From assembly GCA_045615885.1 (NCBI GenBank), contig JAZLFR010000080.1, positions 25,077 to 89,076 of the forward strand: 64,000 nucleotides of DNA. Direction: 5' to 3'. The notes under the pieces are model-generated. The model saw only the letters and a list, made by a program, of their open reading frames with translations, made no database searches and was not told where the DNA came from. Shown here in pieces: positions 53,508 to 63,233 of the stretch. This stretch comes from UBA1765 sp045615885 (GTDB lineage: Bacteria > Fibrobacterota > Fibrobacteria > Fibrobacterales > Fibrobacteraceae). The position numbers and the translations under genes were made by a program. Positions within the stretch are counted from its first letter, which is position 1; each line of letters begins with the position of its first letter.

Positions 53508-55244
53508 CTAGAATGTGAATTGTGGGAACATCCAAGAACATTCGCGGGCGAATGGCTTCTGGAAATTGCGGAAATAACCGTTGACCTGGTAAATGTTCGG
53601 GCAACCGTCTACCGGGAGAAGTTCAATGTGGCTGTCGGCACGGTCTGCAAGGTATGGAAGTTCCTTGGTGTTTGCCGTTGTGATGACTGCGCACCCGGTG
53701 AGCGATGTGATGGAATCAAGCATCTGCATCAATGTCTGTTCTGGCGTGCCGCCGTTCAAGCGGGTTGCCTTCGGGGAATGCAAAATGGAGGCTACCGGGT
53801 CGATGATGATTGCCTTGTAGTCGTGGTTTTCGAGCTTCTTGGCACCTTGCACACGCTTGGCAATGAACTGAGCCATTTCTAGCGGAGACATCGTTGTACC
53901 GCGCAAGTTCAAGAAGCCAAGCTTTTCGGTGGACGCGGCAACGCCGAGCTGCGAAGCTATGAAATGCAGTCGATTGAGGAACGCTGAACGGCTTTGTTCA
54001 AAATTGATGTAGAGAACATCGTGTTCCTTGGTTGCGTTTCCGAACCATGGAATTCCGTTGCAAATGGAGAGTGCTAGGTTCAGCATTGCAAAAGACTTGC
54101 CTGCTTTTGGCGGTGCTGTAAAGAGCATGAGCTCACCTGCACGAAGAACATCTTCAATGACGAGTTCTTCTTGTTTCGGCGGTTCAATAGAGTCGTTTGC
54201 GCTTTCGATGAGCGGCTTGCCGTCAAGGCTGTATTCCACCCATTCCTGCCATTCCGTAAAATTCTTTGCACCCTGGTCAAGTGCAATCAAGTATTGCTGC
54301 TTGCCGCTGCGTAGCACACCGGGCATGCGAACCATGGCATCTGGGCGCTTCAGTGATGAGTCAACTTTGAAGCCTTGGTCTTCGAGCGTTTTGTAGAGGA
54401 AGTCAACGCGTTCGTTGAATTCGTCCTTGTCGTTCGCATTGATTTTTACCCACGCCTGTACTGTATTTGCGCCTGAGTTGATGAGGGCGGCGCATGGCAA
54501 GTTCAAAGCCTTGTAGTAGGCGAGCTGCTTTGCAAGAAGCATTTTCGGGCTGTCGACAACTACATAGCGGTAACGCCATTTTTCGTCTTTGGCACCTTCT
54601 TCCGGAGCTACGGCGTTCACGCCGATAAGAGCTCCTTCCGGGCCGTCAAGGCTCTTCATGATCTTGCGGAGCGTATCTTCCTGGGCAATGATCGTAGAAA
54701 CCTTTTCTTGGCTAGCTTCCGGTGTGTTCGACATTTTGAAACTGATTGTTTCTTCCGGTTCGAACAGGGCATTCAATAGCTTTGCTAGGTCTTTGCGCCA
54801 GTCTGCGCTTGGCCATGGAATAGAAAGTGCTTCCGGGTCAATTCTGTGGTTTTGTAAAAGTTCTATGGATTGCGTGTCAAGGCCCATCATTGCAAAGCGC
54901 GGGTCTATCATTACCGCTGCAGCAGCTGCCGGCGCTGCATTGATTGGCTGAGACATGGCTGGAGCCGCCTGCGGAGCTGCTGCCTGGGTAGTCGGTGCTG
55001 CCGGCTGAACTTCACGTTCTGCACTGCGCTTTTCTGCAGAAAAGGCGCGACGAATCAGACCTTCCACTTCTTCTGCAGCAAGACCTTCGTCTTTTGCCTT
55101 TCCGCCCAACTGGAAGGAGGTTTCCATAAAGGTCCAGCCTTCGGCCTGTGCCGCTTCTGCAGCATGGAAGAGCGCTTCCTTGATTTCGCTGGGGGAGTGA
55201 GATTCTTTCAGAAACCGGTTGATGACTACTTTTGGCAAATCCAT
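53508..55244 (-). CDS. RepA-like AAA family ATPase with possible RepB-type primase domain
   Basis: The 578-residue protein starts with a helical region and an Ala/Pro-rich linker (about 80-110). A middle domain (about 200-325: DGPEGALIGVNAV...CAALINSGANTVQAWVKI...VRMPGVLRSGKQQYLI) resembles the primase-like part of plasmid RepA/RepB proteins. A C-terminal RecA-type ATPase has Walker A TAPPKAGKS (376-384) and Walker B AIIIDP (about 478-483). Such proteins are usually plasmid or phage replication helicases. Here it heads a chromosomal-looking run with a two-component system. No origin-like repeats were noticed nearby. Its acceptor DNA is unknown. Confidence 0.75.
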   Translation of the reverse strand: MDLPKVVINRFLKESHSPSEIKEALFHAAEAAQAEGWTFMETSFQLGGKAKDEGLAAEEVEGLIRRAFSAEKRSAEREVQPAAPTTQAAAPQAAPAMSQPINAAPAAAAAVMIDPRFAMMGLDTQSIELLQNHRIDPEALSIPWPSADWRKDLAKLLNALFEPEETISFKMSNTPEASQEKVSTIIAQEDTLRKIMKSLDGPEGALIGVNAVAPEEGAKDEKWRYRYVVVDSPKMLLAKQLAYYKALNLPCAALINSGANTVQAWVKINANDKDEFNERVDFLYKTLEDQGFKVDSSLKRPDAMVRMPGVLRSGKQQYLIALDQGAKNFTEWQEWVEYSLDGKPLIESANDSIEPPKQEELVIEDVLRAGELMLFTAPPKAGKSFAMLNLALSICNGIPWFGNATKEHDVLYINFEQSRSAFLNRLHFIASQLGVAASTEKLGFLNLRGTTMSPLEMAQFIAKRVQGAKKLENHDYKAIIIDPVASILHSPKATRLNGGTPEQTLMQMLDSITSLTGCAVITTANTKELPYLADRADSHIELLPVDGCPNIYQVNGYFRNFQKPFARECSWMFPQFTF

Positions 55245-55269
55245 AAATTACCTCAAAATAAAGGTAGTA

Positions 55270-55301
55270 AAAAAGTTCCGGGCTTTTGCCCGGAACTTTT
55301 T
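55270..55301 (-). terminator. Rho-independent terminator of aconitase
   Basis: AAAAAGTTCCGGGC (55270-55283) pairs perfectly with GCCCGGAACTTTTT (55288-55301) around TTTT. A second hairpin (55319-55343, GCCGATT...AATCGGC) lies between it and the aconitase stop at 55359. Together they separate aconitase from the downstream ATPase operon. Confidence 0.85.
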
Positions 55302-55358
55302 GAGAATTGCTTACAGATGCCGATTTGAGTAAACTCAATCGGCGCGACTCTCGGCTTA

Positions 55359-57632
55359 TTACTTGTTCATCTGCTTGATGAGATTCAGGGCAGAACCGGC
55401 CTTGAACCATGCCCACTGTTGTTCGTTGTAGGTGTGGTTCAGCTGGATCTTTTCTTCAGAGCCATCCTTGTGGTGGATAGCGAGAGTCAGGGGCTTGCCC
55501 GGTGCAAACTCGGTGAGGCCGAGAATGTCGAACACGTCCTGTTCCTGAATCTTGTCGTAGTCGGCAGGATTTGCGAAGGTGAGGGCCAGCATGCCCTGCT
55601 TCTTCAGGTTGGTTTCGTGAATACGGGCGAAGCTCTTCACGATCACAGCCTTGACGCCCAGGAAACGGGGTTCCATAGCGGCGTGTTCACGGCTGGAACC
55701 TTCACCATAGTTTTCGTCACCGATAACGATGGAGCCGATGCCCTTGGCCTTGTAAACCTTGGCCAGTTCCGGAACTTCCTTGTATTCGCCGCACTGGCAG
55801 AGAACCTTGTTGGTTTCGCCGTTGAATGCGTTTACGGCACCGATCAACATATTGTTGGAAATGTTTTCCAGGTGACCGCGGTAGTTGAGCCACGGGCCAG
55901 CCATAGAGATGTGGTCGGTGGTGCACTTGCCCTTGGCCTTGATGAGGATCGGGGCACCCATGATGTCCTTGCCGTCCCATGCTGCGAAGGGAGCAAGAAC
56001 CTGGAGGCGCTTGCTTTCGGGGTTGATGCTCACGGTGATGGAGGAACCGTCTTCTGCAGGAGCCTGGAAACCGGCGTCCTTCACGTCGAAGCCGTTGGAC
56101 GGCAGTTCGCACTGTTCAGGAGGATCCAGCTTAACAGCCTTGCCTTCCATGTTCACGAGGGTGTCGGTCATGGGGTTGAAACGGATGTCGCCGGAGAGGG
56201 CGGCAATCACAGCCATCAGCGGGGAAGCAACGAAGGCGTGGGTGTTGGGGTTACCATCGGCACGCTTTGCAAAGTTACGGTTGAAGGAGTGGACGATGGT
56301 GTTCAGTTCCTTCTTGTCGGCGCCAGCACGGTCCCAACGGCCAATGCAAGGACCGCAGGCGTTGGTCATGATGGTTGCGCCAAACTGCTTGAACAGGTCG
56401 ATAAGGCCGTCGCGTTCAGCGGTGTAGCGGACCTGTTCGGAACCCGGGTTGATGATGAGCGGGCACTTGGGGGTAAGACCCTTGGCCAGAGCCTGCTTGA
56501 TCATGCTTGCGGCCATGAACAAATCTTCGTAGCTGGAGTTGGTGCAGGAACCGATGAGGGCTGCGGAAACCACCGGAGTAGATTCCGGCTTGGCTTCGGT
56601 GGCTTTGATGGATTCGGCCATGTCGGTAATTGCGAATGCGCGGTCCGGGCTGAAGGGGCCATTGTAATGGGGAACCAGTTCGGAGAGGTTGATTTCCACG
56701 ACGCGGTCGAAGTACTTTTCCGGTTCTGCTTCAACTTCCGGGTCGGCTTTGAGGCAATCGGCAATCTTGTCGGCAGCGGCAGCAACATCTGCACGGCCAG
56801 TCACCTTGAGGTAGCGGCTCATGGAATCGTCGTAGCTGAAGGTAGAGCATGTTGCGCCCACTTCTGCACCCATGTTGGCGATGGTTGCCTTGCCAGTAGC
56901 GGAGAGGCTGCGTGCGCCTTCGCCGAAGTATTCGATAATAGCGTTGGTGCCACCCTTAACAGTGAGGATGCCAGCGAGCTTCAGGATAATGTCCTTGGCG
57001 GTAGCAAAGCCCTGGAGCTTGCCGGTGAGTTTCACGCCGATCATCTTCGGGTACTTCAATTCCCAGGGGAGGCCAACCATGGCGTCCACAGCGTCAGCAC
57101 CGCCAACGCCGATAGCGAGCATGCCGAGGCCGCCTGCGTTCACGGTGTGGGAGTCGGTACCGATCATCATGCCGCCGGGGAAGGCGTAGTTTTCGAGAAC
57201 AACCTGGTGAATAATGCCTGCGCCCGGGAGCCAGCAGTCAATGCCGTATTTTGCTGAAACGGACTGGAGGAAGTCGTACACTTCCTTGCTGTCTGCCTTT
57301 GCCTTGGGAAGGTCTACTTCAACGCCTTCCTTGGCAATGATCAAGTGGTCGCAGTGAACGGAGCTAGGAACGGCAACTTTGGACTTACCAGCGGTAGTGA
57401 ATTGGAGAAGGGCCATCTGGGCGGTAGCGTCCTGCATGGCCACACGGTCCGGGTTGAATTCGGCAAAATCCGTGCCGCGCACATACTGCTTGTTTTCTGC
57501 ACCGTCAATCAAGTGGGTGTAGAGAATCTTTTCTGCAAGGGTGAGCGGGCGACCCAGCTGCTTACGGGCTGCTTCAATGCGGCCTGGCATGCGGGCATAG
57601 ACCTTTTGGATCATGTCGAAATTAAAAAGCAT
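55359..57632 (-). CDS. acn: Aconitate hydratase, mitochondrial-type
   Basis: Aconitase interconverts citrate and isocitrate in the TCA cycle. The 757-residue protein has the iron-sulfur cysteines in SCTNSSYEDL and in CGPCIGRW, the PGGMMIGTDSHTVNAGGLGMLAIGVGG segment and the swivel-domain GDENYGEGSSREHAAMEPRF. The form is closer to eukaryotic mitochondrial aconitase than to AcnA or AcnB of enterics. The start at 57632 has GAGG upstream and begins MLFNFDM. The in-frame start 24 bp upstream is not used. Codon use suggests high expression. Confidence 0.96.
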   Translation of the reverse strand: MLFNFDMIQKVYARMPGRIEAARKQLGRPLTLAEKILYTHLIDGAENKQYVRGTDFAEFNPDRVAMQDATAQMALLQFTTAGKSKVAVPSSVHCDHLIIAKEGVEVDLPKAKADSKEVYDFLQSVSAKYGIDCWLPGAGIIHQVVLENYAFPGGMMIGTDSHTVNAGGLGMLAIGVGGADAVDAMVGLPWELKYPKMIGVKLTGKLQGFATAKDIILKLAGILTVKGGTNAIIEYFGEGARSLSATGKATIANMGAEVGATCSTFSYDDSMSRYLKVTGRADVAAAADKIADCLKADPEVEAEPEKYFDRVVEINLSELVPHYNGPFSPDRAFAITDMAESIKATEAKPESTPVVSAALIGSCTNSSYEDLFMAASMIKQALAKGLTPKCPLIINPGSEQVRYTAERDGLIDLFKQFGATIMTNACGPCIGRWDRAGADKKELNTIVHSFNRNFAKRADGNPNTHAFVASPLMAVIAALSGDIRFNPMTDTLVNMEGKAVKLDPPEQCELPSNGFDVKDAGFQAPAEDGSSITVSINPESKRLQVLAPFAAWDGKDIMGAPILIKAKGKCTTDHISMAGPWLNYRGHLENISNNMLIGAVNAFNGETNKVLCQCGEYKEVPELAKVYKAKGIGSIVIGDENYGEGSSREHAAMEPRFLGVKAVIVKSFARIHETNLKKQGMLALTFANPADYDKIQEQDVFDILGLTEFAPGKPLTLAIHHKDGSEEKIQLNHTYNEQQWAWFKAGSALNLIKQMNK

Positions 57633-57656
57633 ATTTACCTCATGTTGGAAGACCAT

Positions 57657-57934
57657 GGAAATGGTCTAAAATTTCATTATGAAATATTAGAAAAATGTGG
57701 AGTTGCAATGCGGTGAAAATTTTTGAATCGGGCCTGGATTGCAAAAAAGTCTAATGATGGACACATTTTTGTAAATTCAAAAAAGAAAAATGAGCCAAAT
57801 ATGCACATTGAGAATTCTCAAAGCAATCTTTTTTATGGGTGCTTGTGGCAAGGTTTTGCACATCATTGGCTTAAAAATCTATGTTTGTTCCCTCTTTGGA
57901 ATAATAGGTGTTTGGAACTGAAATAAACTGAAAA
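57657..57934. promoter_or_regulatory. Divergent regulatory gap with a 14-bp palindrome
   Basis: This gap separates leftward aconitase from the rightward MMPL gene. It holds a perfect 14-bp palindrome, TTGAGAATTCTCAA (57808-57821), which could be an operator, and A-rich tracts on both sides. No convincing -35/-10 pairs were fixed. A 67-codon frame here has no ribosome site and is not called. Confidence 0.45.
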
Positions 57935-60076
57935 ATGAAGATACTTCAGATTAACAAGTTTTTCAATAAGCTGGGTAAGTTCCAGACGGCGCACCGCCGC
58001 GGGATTCTTATAGGCATTGTCCTTTTTACACTGCTTTCTGGCCTGGGCATTTTGCGTTTTGAATTTACGTTCACTAACGACGGATGGTTCCTGGAAGGGG
58101 ATTCCGCAAAAGTCAATGCAGAAAAGTTCCGCAGAAATTTTGGGAATGATGCCAGCGTGGCAATTCTCATAACTGCAGAAAATGTTCGCGATTCCGCGGT
58201 GCAGAATATGCAAGATTCACTTTCTCGCTATATGCTCGCAAACATTCCGTTGGCAAAAGAAGTTCATTCCATTGAAAATAAATCAGGTACAGAAGCTTTG
58301 GTGCATTTGAGCTTGGAACTGTACCAGGAGCCTGCGGAAGATGCAGCAAAAATCGGCCGCGCAGTTGCCGATTTGCTGGAACGTCCAGAGTTCATGTCGG
58401 AACACTGGAATTTGAATGCGGCCGGGGAACCGTATCTTGAAGTTTCAAAGAATGATTCGACCATGCCACAAGCGGCGAAATCCGTTGTCATTGGCGTGTT
58501 CATAATGATTGCGTGTCTTGCATTCTTTACCCGCAGCAAGTTTGGTGTCATGGTGCCTTTTATGGCTACTGCCCTTGCCATGGCCTCTGTGTTTGGCATT
58601 TGCGGTTGGCTAGGCGTAAAGCCCGATTTTACTTTGTTCACATTGCCCTTGATGCTTGGCATGGCACTAAGTGTTGGTTATTCCATTCATTACATAAACA
58701 GCTTCAAGCAAGCCTACCGTCGTTTGAACGCTTGCTCTGGCATGCGTTTAAAGAACCGCGACGAGGCCCTGGTGGAGGCGGTTACAGAAACTGGTTGGCC
58801 AATTTTCTTTACCGTGGTGACGACCGTAGCCTCCATGCTTTCGTTCTTGTTTGTTGAAATGCCTGTGCTAAAAACGGTTGGCTCCATTTGCGCCGCCATG
58901 GTTTTTGCCGTGTATCTGTATGTCATTATTTTCGTGCCGATTTTATTCAGTTATGAAGATGATGCCTGCAAAACTGCAAAGGAGGAAGAGCGTAGCAAAC
59001 TTGCAGATGCACGCGAAGAGCGCATAGAAAACCTCTTTATAAAATTGGGTGAAAAGGCTCTAGGTTTTAAGCTGCCTATAATTTTTGTGGCAGTCGTCAT
59101 CGCCGTGGCAAGTGGCTTTTTCTGTACAAAGTTTAAGGTGAACATGGACTATGTGGAAATGTTCGGTAAAAAACTTCCTTTTGTAGAAAGTCTAGTCAAA
59201 TTGATGGATTCAGAACTTGCAAACATTTATTCCTACAATGTGATGGTGGATTGCGGGGAAGTGGATTCCTTTAAAAATCCTGCAAAGTTTGCTGCTCTGG
59301 ATAGTGCCTCCAAAGATCTTGCCACATTGCCCTTGACCAAGTTCACTGAAGGTAAGGCCCGTGTGTTAATCGGCGGCATGACCGACGATTTCAGCATGGC
59401 ATACATTCATGTGGAACTCAAGGAATGGAATTCTAAACAGGTAGATGTTGATTTGGATAGTGCCTTGATTTTGGTACATAAGTACTTCCCGGATGCAGAA
59501 GTCGGTATAGAAGGTTATGCGGTAGAACAGGCTTCCATGAATAACAAGCTGGTGGAAGGCGAAATCAGGTCGGTGTGCATTTCGTTCGTGGTAATTTTGC
59601 TGCTGCTGATAGCCTCGTTCATGAGTTTCAGGACAGGCTTGATTGGAATGATACCGAATGTTGCTCCGATCCTCGTAATTGGCGGTGTGATGGGTGCCTT
59701 TGATTTTAGCATGGACATGATGACCATGATGGTGATGCCTATGGCTTTGGGCATTGCAGTAGATGACACCATTCATTTTGTAAACCACGCCAAGCTTTGC
59801 TTTGAACGCTCAGGCAATTACCGATCTTCAGTACTTGCAGCTTTTGGCGAAGTGGGCAAGAGCATGGTTTCTACGACAATCATTCTCTGCATGATGTTTG
59901 TTGCCTACATGGTAAGCCCTGTGACCATATTCATTCGAGTCGGGCTTATGGCAAGTATTGGCCTAGTGACTGCCCTGGTAGCTGACTTTACCATTACACC
60001 GGTGCTCATAATGCTTGCTAAGCCATTCGGCAAAGAAAAAAATCCGGCACGGAGGCCGGATGACATTGAGTATTGA
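57935..60076 (+). CDS. RND/MMPL-family transporter
   Basis: The 713-residue protein has the duplicated RND layout, with motifs LSVGYSIHYINS in the first half and GIAVDDTIHFVNH in the second, about twelve membrane helices and two periplasmic loops. It is shorter than the relative at 20938 (859), mainly through smaller loops. Exporters of this type carry lipids or hydrophobic compounds. It stands alone here, with no fusion protein or outer-membrane partner adjacent. Confidence 0.85.
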   Translation: MKILQINKFFNKLGKFQTAHRRGILIGIVLFTLLSGLGILRFEFTFTNDGWFLEGDSAKVNAEKFRRNFGNDASVAILITAENVRDSAVQNMQDSLSRYMLANIPLAKEVHSIENKSGTEALVHLSLELYQEPAEDAAKIGRAVADLLERPEFMSEHWNLNAAGEPYLEVSKNDSTMPQAAKSVVIGVFIMIACLAFFTRSKFGVMVPFMATALAMASVFGICGWLGVKPDFTLFTLPLMLGMALSVGYSIHYINSFKQAYRRLNACSGMRLKNRDEALVEAVTETGWPIFFTVVTTVASMLSFLFVEMPVLKTVGSICAAMVFAVYLYVIIFVPILFSYEDDACKTAKEEERSKLADAREERIENLFIKLGEKALGFKLPIIFVAVVIAVASGFFCTKFKVNMDYVEMFGKKLPFVESLVKLMDSELANIYSYNVMVDCGEVDSFKNPAKFAALDSASKDLATLPLTKFTEGKARVLIGGMTDDFSMAYIHVELKEWNSKQVDVDLDSALILVHKYFPDAEVGIEGYAVEQASMNNKLVEGEIRSVCISFVVILLLLIASFMSFRTGLIGMIPNVAPILVIGGVMGAFDFSMDMMTMMVMPMALGIAVDDTIHFVNHAKLCFERSGNYRSSVLAAFGEVGKSMVSTTIILCMMFVAYMVSPVTIFIRVGLMASIGLVTALVADFTITPVLIMLAKPFGKEKNPARRPDDIEY

Positions 60077-60105
60077 GACGGCGCTGTAGACCGTTGTTTA
60101 GATCG

Positions 60106-60567
60106 CTATTCGGCGACGGCTTCGAATACGCATGCAACTTCTACGACCGCGTTCTTTGGAAGTGCAGGAACGCCGACTGCCGCGCGGGCATGCTTGCCGC
60201 GTTCGCCAAGAATGGCAAGAGCAAGGTCTGAAGCTCCGTTGATTACGGCTGGCTGTTCGTAGAAATCCGGTGTAGAAGAAACGAAGCCCTGCAGCTGCAC
60301 AAGGGAAAGTGTTTCTCCATCATTCAAAAGTGCTGCCGCTGCGGCAAGGCAGTTCATGAAACTGTTCTTGCTAGCTTCCTTTGCTTCGTCGGCGGAAATT
60401 TCTGTTGGTACGTGGCCTGTCGGTAGCACTCCGTTTTTGCTTGGGAGCTGTCCCGAAACATAGATTGTGTTGCCAGATCGCTTTGCCGGAACATAGGATG
60501 CTACTGGGGCCGGAACTGCCGGGAGTTCCAGGGAAAGTTCTTTCAATTTTGCGAGAATGTCTTGCAT
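60106..60567 (-). CDS. RidA (YjgF-like) family protein
   Basis: The 153-residue protein matches the larger YjgF/TTHA0137-type subgroup: YVSGQLPSKNGVLPTGHV, a LQGFVSSTPDFYEQPAVINGASDL middle and GKHARAAVGVPALPKNAVVEV. RidA proper deaminates reactive enamines. This subgroup keeps the conserved Arg in RAAVG, but its substrate is unclear. It lies alone between convergent and divergent neighbours. Confidence 0.9.
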   Translation of the reverse strand: MQDILAKLKELSLELPAVPAPVASYVPAKRSGNTIYVSGQLPSKNGVLPTGHVPTEISADEAKEASKNSFMNCLAAAAALLNDGETLSLVQLQGFVSSTPDFYEQPAVINGASDLALAILGERGKHARAAVGVPALPKNAVVEVACVFEAVAE

Positions 60568-60615
60568 GGTACTACCTCTTTTTCGGGAATGTAGAAAATT
60601 TCTATATTTGAATTG

Positions 60616-61404
60616 ATGGTAGATTTTATTTTTGATAACTATGTTTTGGAACGATTGGGAATCATTCTTGGAATTTTGATTCTCTTTCGCATTGTGATTG
60701 CTCTTTTCAACCGTTTTTTAGCCAGGGCAGAAGCGAAGGGGCTCGACAAGGCTGCCGTGCCGCTCATTTCTTCGCTAGTTAAGTATGCACTCTACATTAT
60801 CGCCTTTGTTATCGTATTGAATATTCTTGGCGTCAATACAACGGGGATCGTAGCGGCAATCGGTGCTGCTAGCCTTGCCATTGGCCTTGCCTTGAAGGAT
60901 ACGCTTTCGAACATCGCTTCGGGCCTTTTGCTTTTGTTCCTTCGTCCGTTCAAGGCGGGGGATTACATTGAGTGTGGTTCCATCAAGGGTAAAATTTCTG
61001 GCATCGGTTTGTTCAACACGACCTTCCAGAGTTTAGATGGCCTATTCGTCTCTGCTCCGAACAGTGCCCTGTGGGGAGCTCCGATTGTGAACTTTAGCAA
61101 GAACCCGACACGCCGTATTGAAATTACGGTCGGCATTTCCTATTCTTCTTCGATCAACAGGGCCATAGAAGTTTTGCGTGAACTTGTTGATAATGAACCT
61201 AAATTCTTGAAGAATCCGGAACCGCAATACTATGTTGCAAACCTGAGCGAAAGTTCCGTTGACATTACGTTCAGGGTCTGGGTGAATAACGACGATTACT
61301 TTGCTACACGCCAGCAATATGTTGGCCTTGTCAAGGAACGCTTTGATGCCGCTGGCATTGAAATCCCATTCCCGCAATGTGTTGTTCACATGCAAGAAAA
61401 ATAA
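60616..61404 (+). CDS. mscS: Small-conductance mechanosensitive channel, MscS family
   Basis: The 262-residue protein has three N-terminal membrane helices, the pore-lining third helix (GIVAAIGAASLAIGLALKDTLSNIASGLLLL) rich in Gly and Ala, and the cytoplasmic beta domain with RPFKAGDYIECG and NSALWGAPIVNFS. It opens under membrane tension to release solutes at osmotic downshock. The ATG at 60616 directly follows a TTG alternative. The length is typical of the smallest MscS members. Confidence 0.93.
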   Translation: MVDFIFDNYVLERLGIILGILILFRIVIALFNRFLARAEAKGLDKAAVPLISSLVKYALYIIAFVIVLNILGVNTTGIVAAIGAASLAIGLALKDTLSNIASGLLLLFLRPFKAGDYIECGSIKGKISGIGLFNTTFQSLDGLFVSAPNSALWGAPIVNFSKNPTRRIEITVGISYSSSINRAIEVLRELVDNEPKFLKNPEPQYYVANLSESSVDITFRVWVNNDDYFATRQQYVGLVKERFDAAGIEIPFPQCVVHMQEK

Positions 61405-61449
61405 TTTTATTTAAATTTATTCCGAACAATAAAATAAAAGGATTGTAAG

Positions 61450-63141
61450 ATGGCCGATAAGACCCCAGAAAAGTTTGTATTCTACATGCACCGTATGACC
61501 AAGAGCTACGGCCCGGGCAAAGAAGTCTTGAAGGATATTTCCCTCAGCTTCTACTATGGCGCAAAGATCGGCATTATCGGCCAGAACGGTGCTGGTAAGT
61601 CAACGCTCCTTCGCATTATGGCTGGCATTGACAAGGAATTCCAGGGTGAAGCTTGGATTGAACCGGGCCGTACCGCAGGTTACTTACCGCAGGAACCGCA
61701 GCTTGACCCGAACCTCACCGTCAAGGAAAACGTGATGCAGGCTGTTGCCAAGAAGCAGGAAGTTCTTGACCGTTTCAATGAAATCTCCATGAAGTTTGCA
61801 GAACCGATGGACGATGACGAAATGACGAAGCTCCTCGACGAACAGGCAAAACTCCAGGACATTATCGATGCCCAGGACTTGTGGAGCCTCGACCGTAACA
61901 TTGAAATCGCAATGGACGCCCTCCGCTGCCCTCCGGGCGACTGGCCTGTAACAAACTTGAGCGGTGGTGAAAAGCGCCGCGTTGCCCTTTGCCGCTTGCT
62001 CCTCGAAGAACCGGATTTGCTCCTTCTTGACGAACCGACAAACCACCTTGACGCAGAAACCGTCGCATGGCTCGAACGCCACTTGCGCGAATACAAGGGT
62101 TCCGTGATTCTTGTTACCCATGACCGTTACTTCCTTGATAACGTTACTGGCTGGATCCTTGAAATTGACCGTGGTCATGGCATTCCTTGGGAAGGTAACT
62201 ATGCCCAGTGGCTTGACCAGAAGCTTGAACGCATGAAGAACGAAGAAAAGGGTGAAAGTGACCGTCAAAAGCGCCTTGCCCGCGAACAGGAATGGGTGAA
62301 GGCCAGTCCGAAGGCTCGCCAGGCGAAGAGCAAGGCCCGCTTGAAGGCTTACGAGGACTTGCTCGCCGAAGATTCCCGCGAACAGATCAAGGTGGCGCAG
62401 ATTCATATTGCGAACGGCAACCGCCTGGGCGATGTGGTCATCCAGGCAGAACACCTGCAGAAGGCCTTTGGCGAAAAGGTGCTGTACGACGACTTGAACT
62501 CCAGCTTGCCGCGTTCCGGCATTGTGGGCATCATTGGCCCGAACGGCGCGGGTAAGACTACTTTGTTCAAAATGATTACCGGAACGGAAAAACCGGATGG
62601 CGGTACCTTGAAGATTGGTGAAACCGTCCAGATTATTAGCATGGAACAGGGTCGCGAAAGCCTTGACGATTCGAAGACCGTGTGGGAATCCATCACGGAC
62701 GGAAACGACGAAATCATGATTGGCGACAAGAAGATGAACGGCCGCGCTTATTGCGGACTCTTCAACTTCACGGGTGCCGCCCAGCAGAAGAAGCTTTCGC
62801 AGCTTTCCGGCGGTGAACGCAACCGCGTGCTCATGGCGAAGAATTTGCAACAGCCGGGTAATCTGTTGTTCCTCGACGAACCGACGAACGACTTGGACAT
62901 CGAAACGCTGCAGGCCCTGGAACAGGCAATTCTCAAGTTCGCTGGCTGCGCCGTGATCATCTCGCATGACCGCTGGTTCCTGGACCGCATCGCGACCCAC
63001 ATTCTCGCTTACGAAGGCGATTCCAAGGTCGTATGGTTCGAAGGCAACTGGAGCGAATACGAAGCCGACCGCAGAAAGCGCCTCGGCGAAGATGCCGACA
63101 ACCCGAAGCCCATCAAGTACAAGACACTCACGCGAAACTAA
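61450..63141 (+). CDS. ettA: Energy-dependent translational throttle protein EttA (ABC-F)
   Basis: EttA binds the ribosomal E site and gates entry into elongation according to ATP/ADP. The 563-residue protein has two ATP-binding cassettes, with Walker A GQNGAGKS and GPNGAGKT, signatures LSGGEKRR and LSGGERNR, and both Walker B sequences followed by Glu (LLLLDEPTNHLDAE, LLFLDEPTNDLDIE). It also has the P-site tRNA interaction motif linker (about 245-300) and the arm region typical of EttA. It has no membrane part. A long antisense frame reflects codon bias only. Confidence 0.97.
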   Translation: MADKTPEKFVFYMHRMTKSYGPGKEVLKDISLSFYYGAKIGIIGQNGAGKSTLLRIMAGIDKEFQGEAWIEPGRTAGYLPQEPQLDPNLTVKENVMQAVAKKQEVLDRFNEISMKFAEPMDDDEMTKLLDEQAKLQDIIDAQDLWSLDRNIEIAMDALRCPPGDWPVTNLSGGEKRRVALCRLLLEEPDLLLLDEPTNHLDAETVAWLERHLREYKGSVILVTHDRYFLDNVTGWILEIDRGHGIPWEGNYAQWLDQKLERMKNEEKGESDRQKRLAREQEWVKASPKARQAKSKARLKAYEDLLAEDSREQIKVAQIHIANGNRLGDVVIQAEHLQKAFGEKVLYDDLNSSLPRSGIVGIIGPNGAGKTTLFKMITGTEKPDGGTLKIGETVQIISMEQGRESLDDSKTVWESITDGNDEIMIGDKKMNGRAYCGLFNFTGAAQQKKLSQLSGGERNRVLMAKNLQQPGNLLFLDEPTNDLDIETLQALEQAILKFAGCAVIISHDRWFLDRIATHILAYEGDSKVVWFEGNWSEYEADRRKRLGEDADNPKPIKYKTLTRN

Positions 63142-63233
63142 GTTGCGCGAGGGTCGCAAAACTCGCAAGCGACTTTTACTTGAGGCATGAGGTCGCTTGC
63201 GATGCGAGCTTTGAGGTAAAAGAAGGATTCCAT
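63142..63233. promoter_or_regulatory. Inverted repeat before the FISUMP lipoprotein gene
   Basis: CGCAAGCGAC (63164-63173) pairs perfectly with GTCGCTTGCG (63192-63201) across an 18-base loop. It lies between ettA and the lipoprotein gene. With no T run it could be a weak terminator for ettA or a regulatory site. The ribosome site AGAAGGA follows (63221-63227). Confidence 0.4.

Noticed and set aside
57723..57926. 67-codon frame in the aconitase-MMPL gap
   Set aside because: No ribosome site, no homology recognised, and it covers the palindrome and A-rich regulatory sequence.
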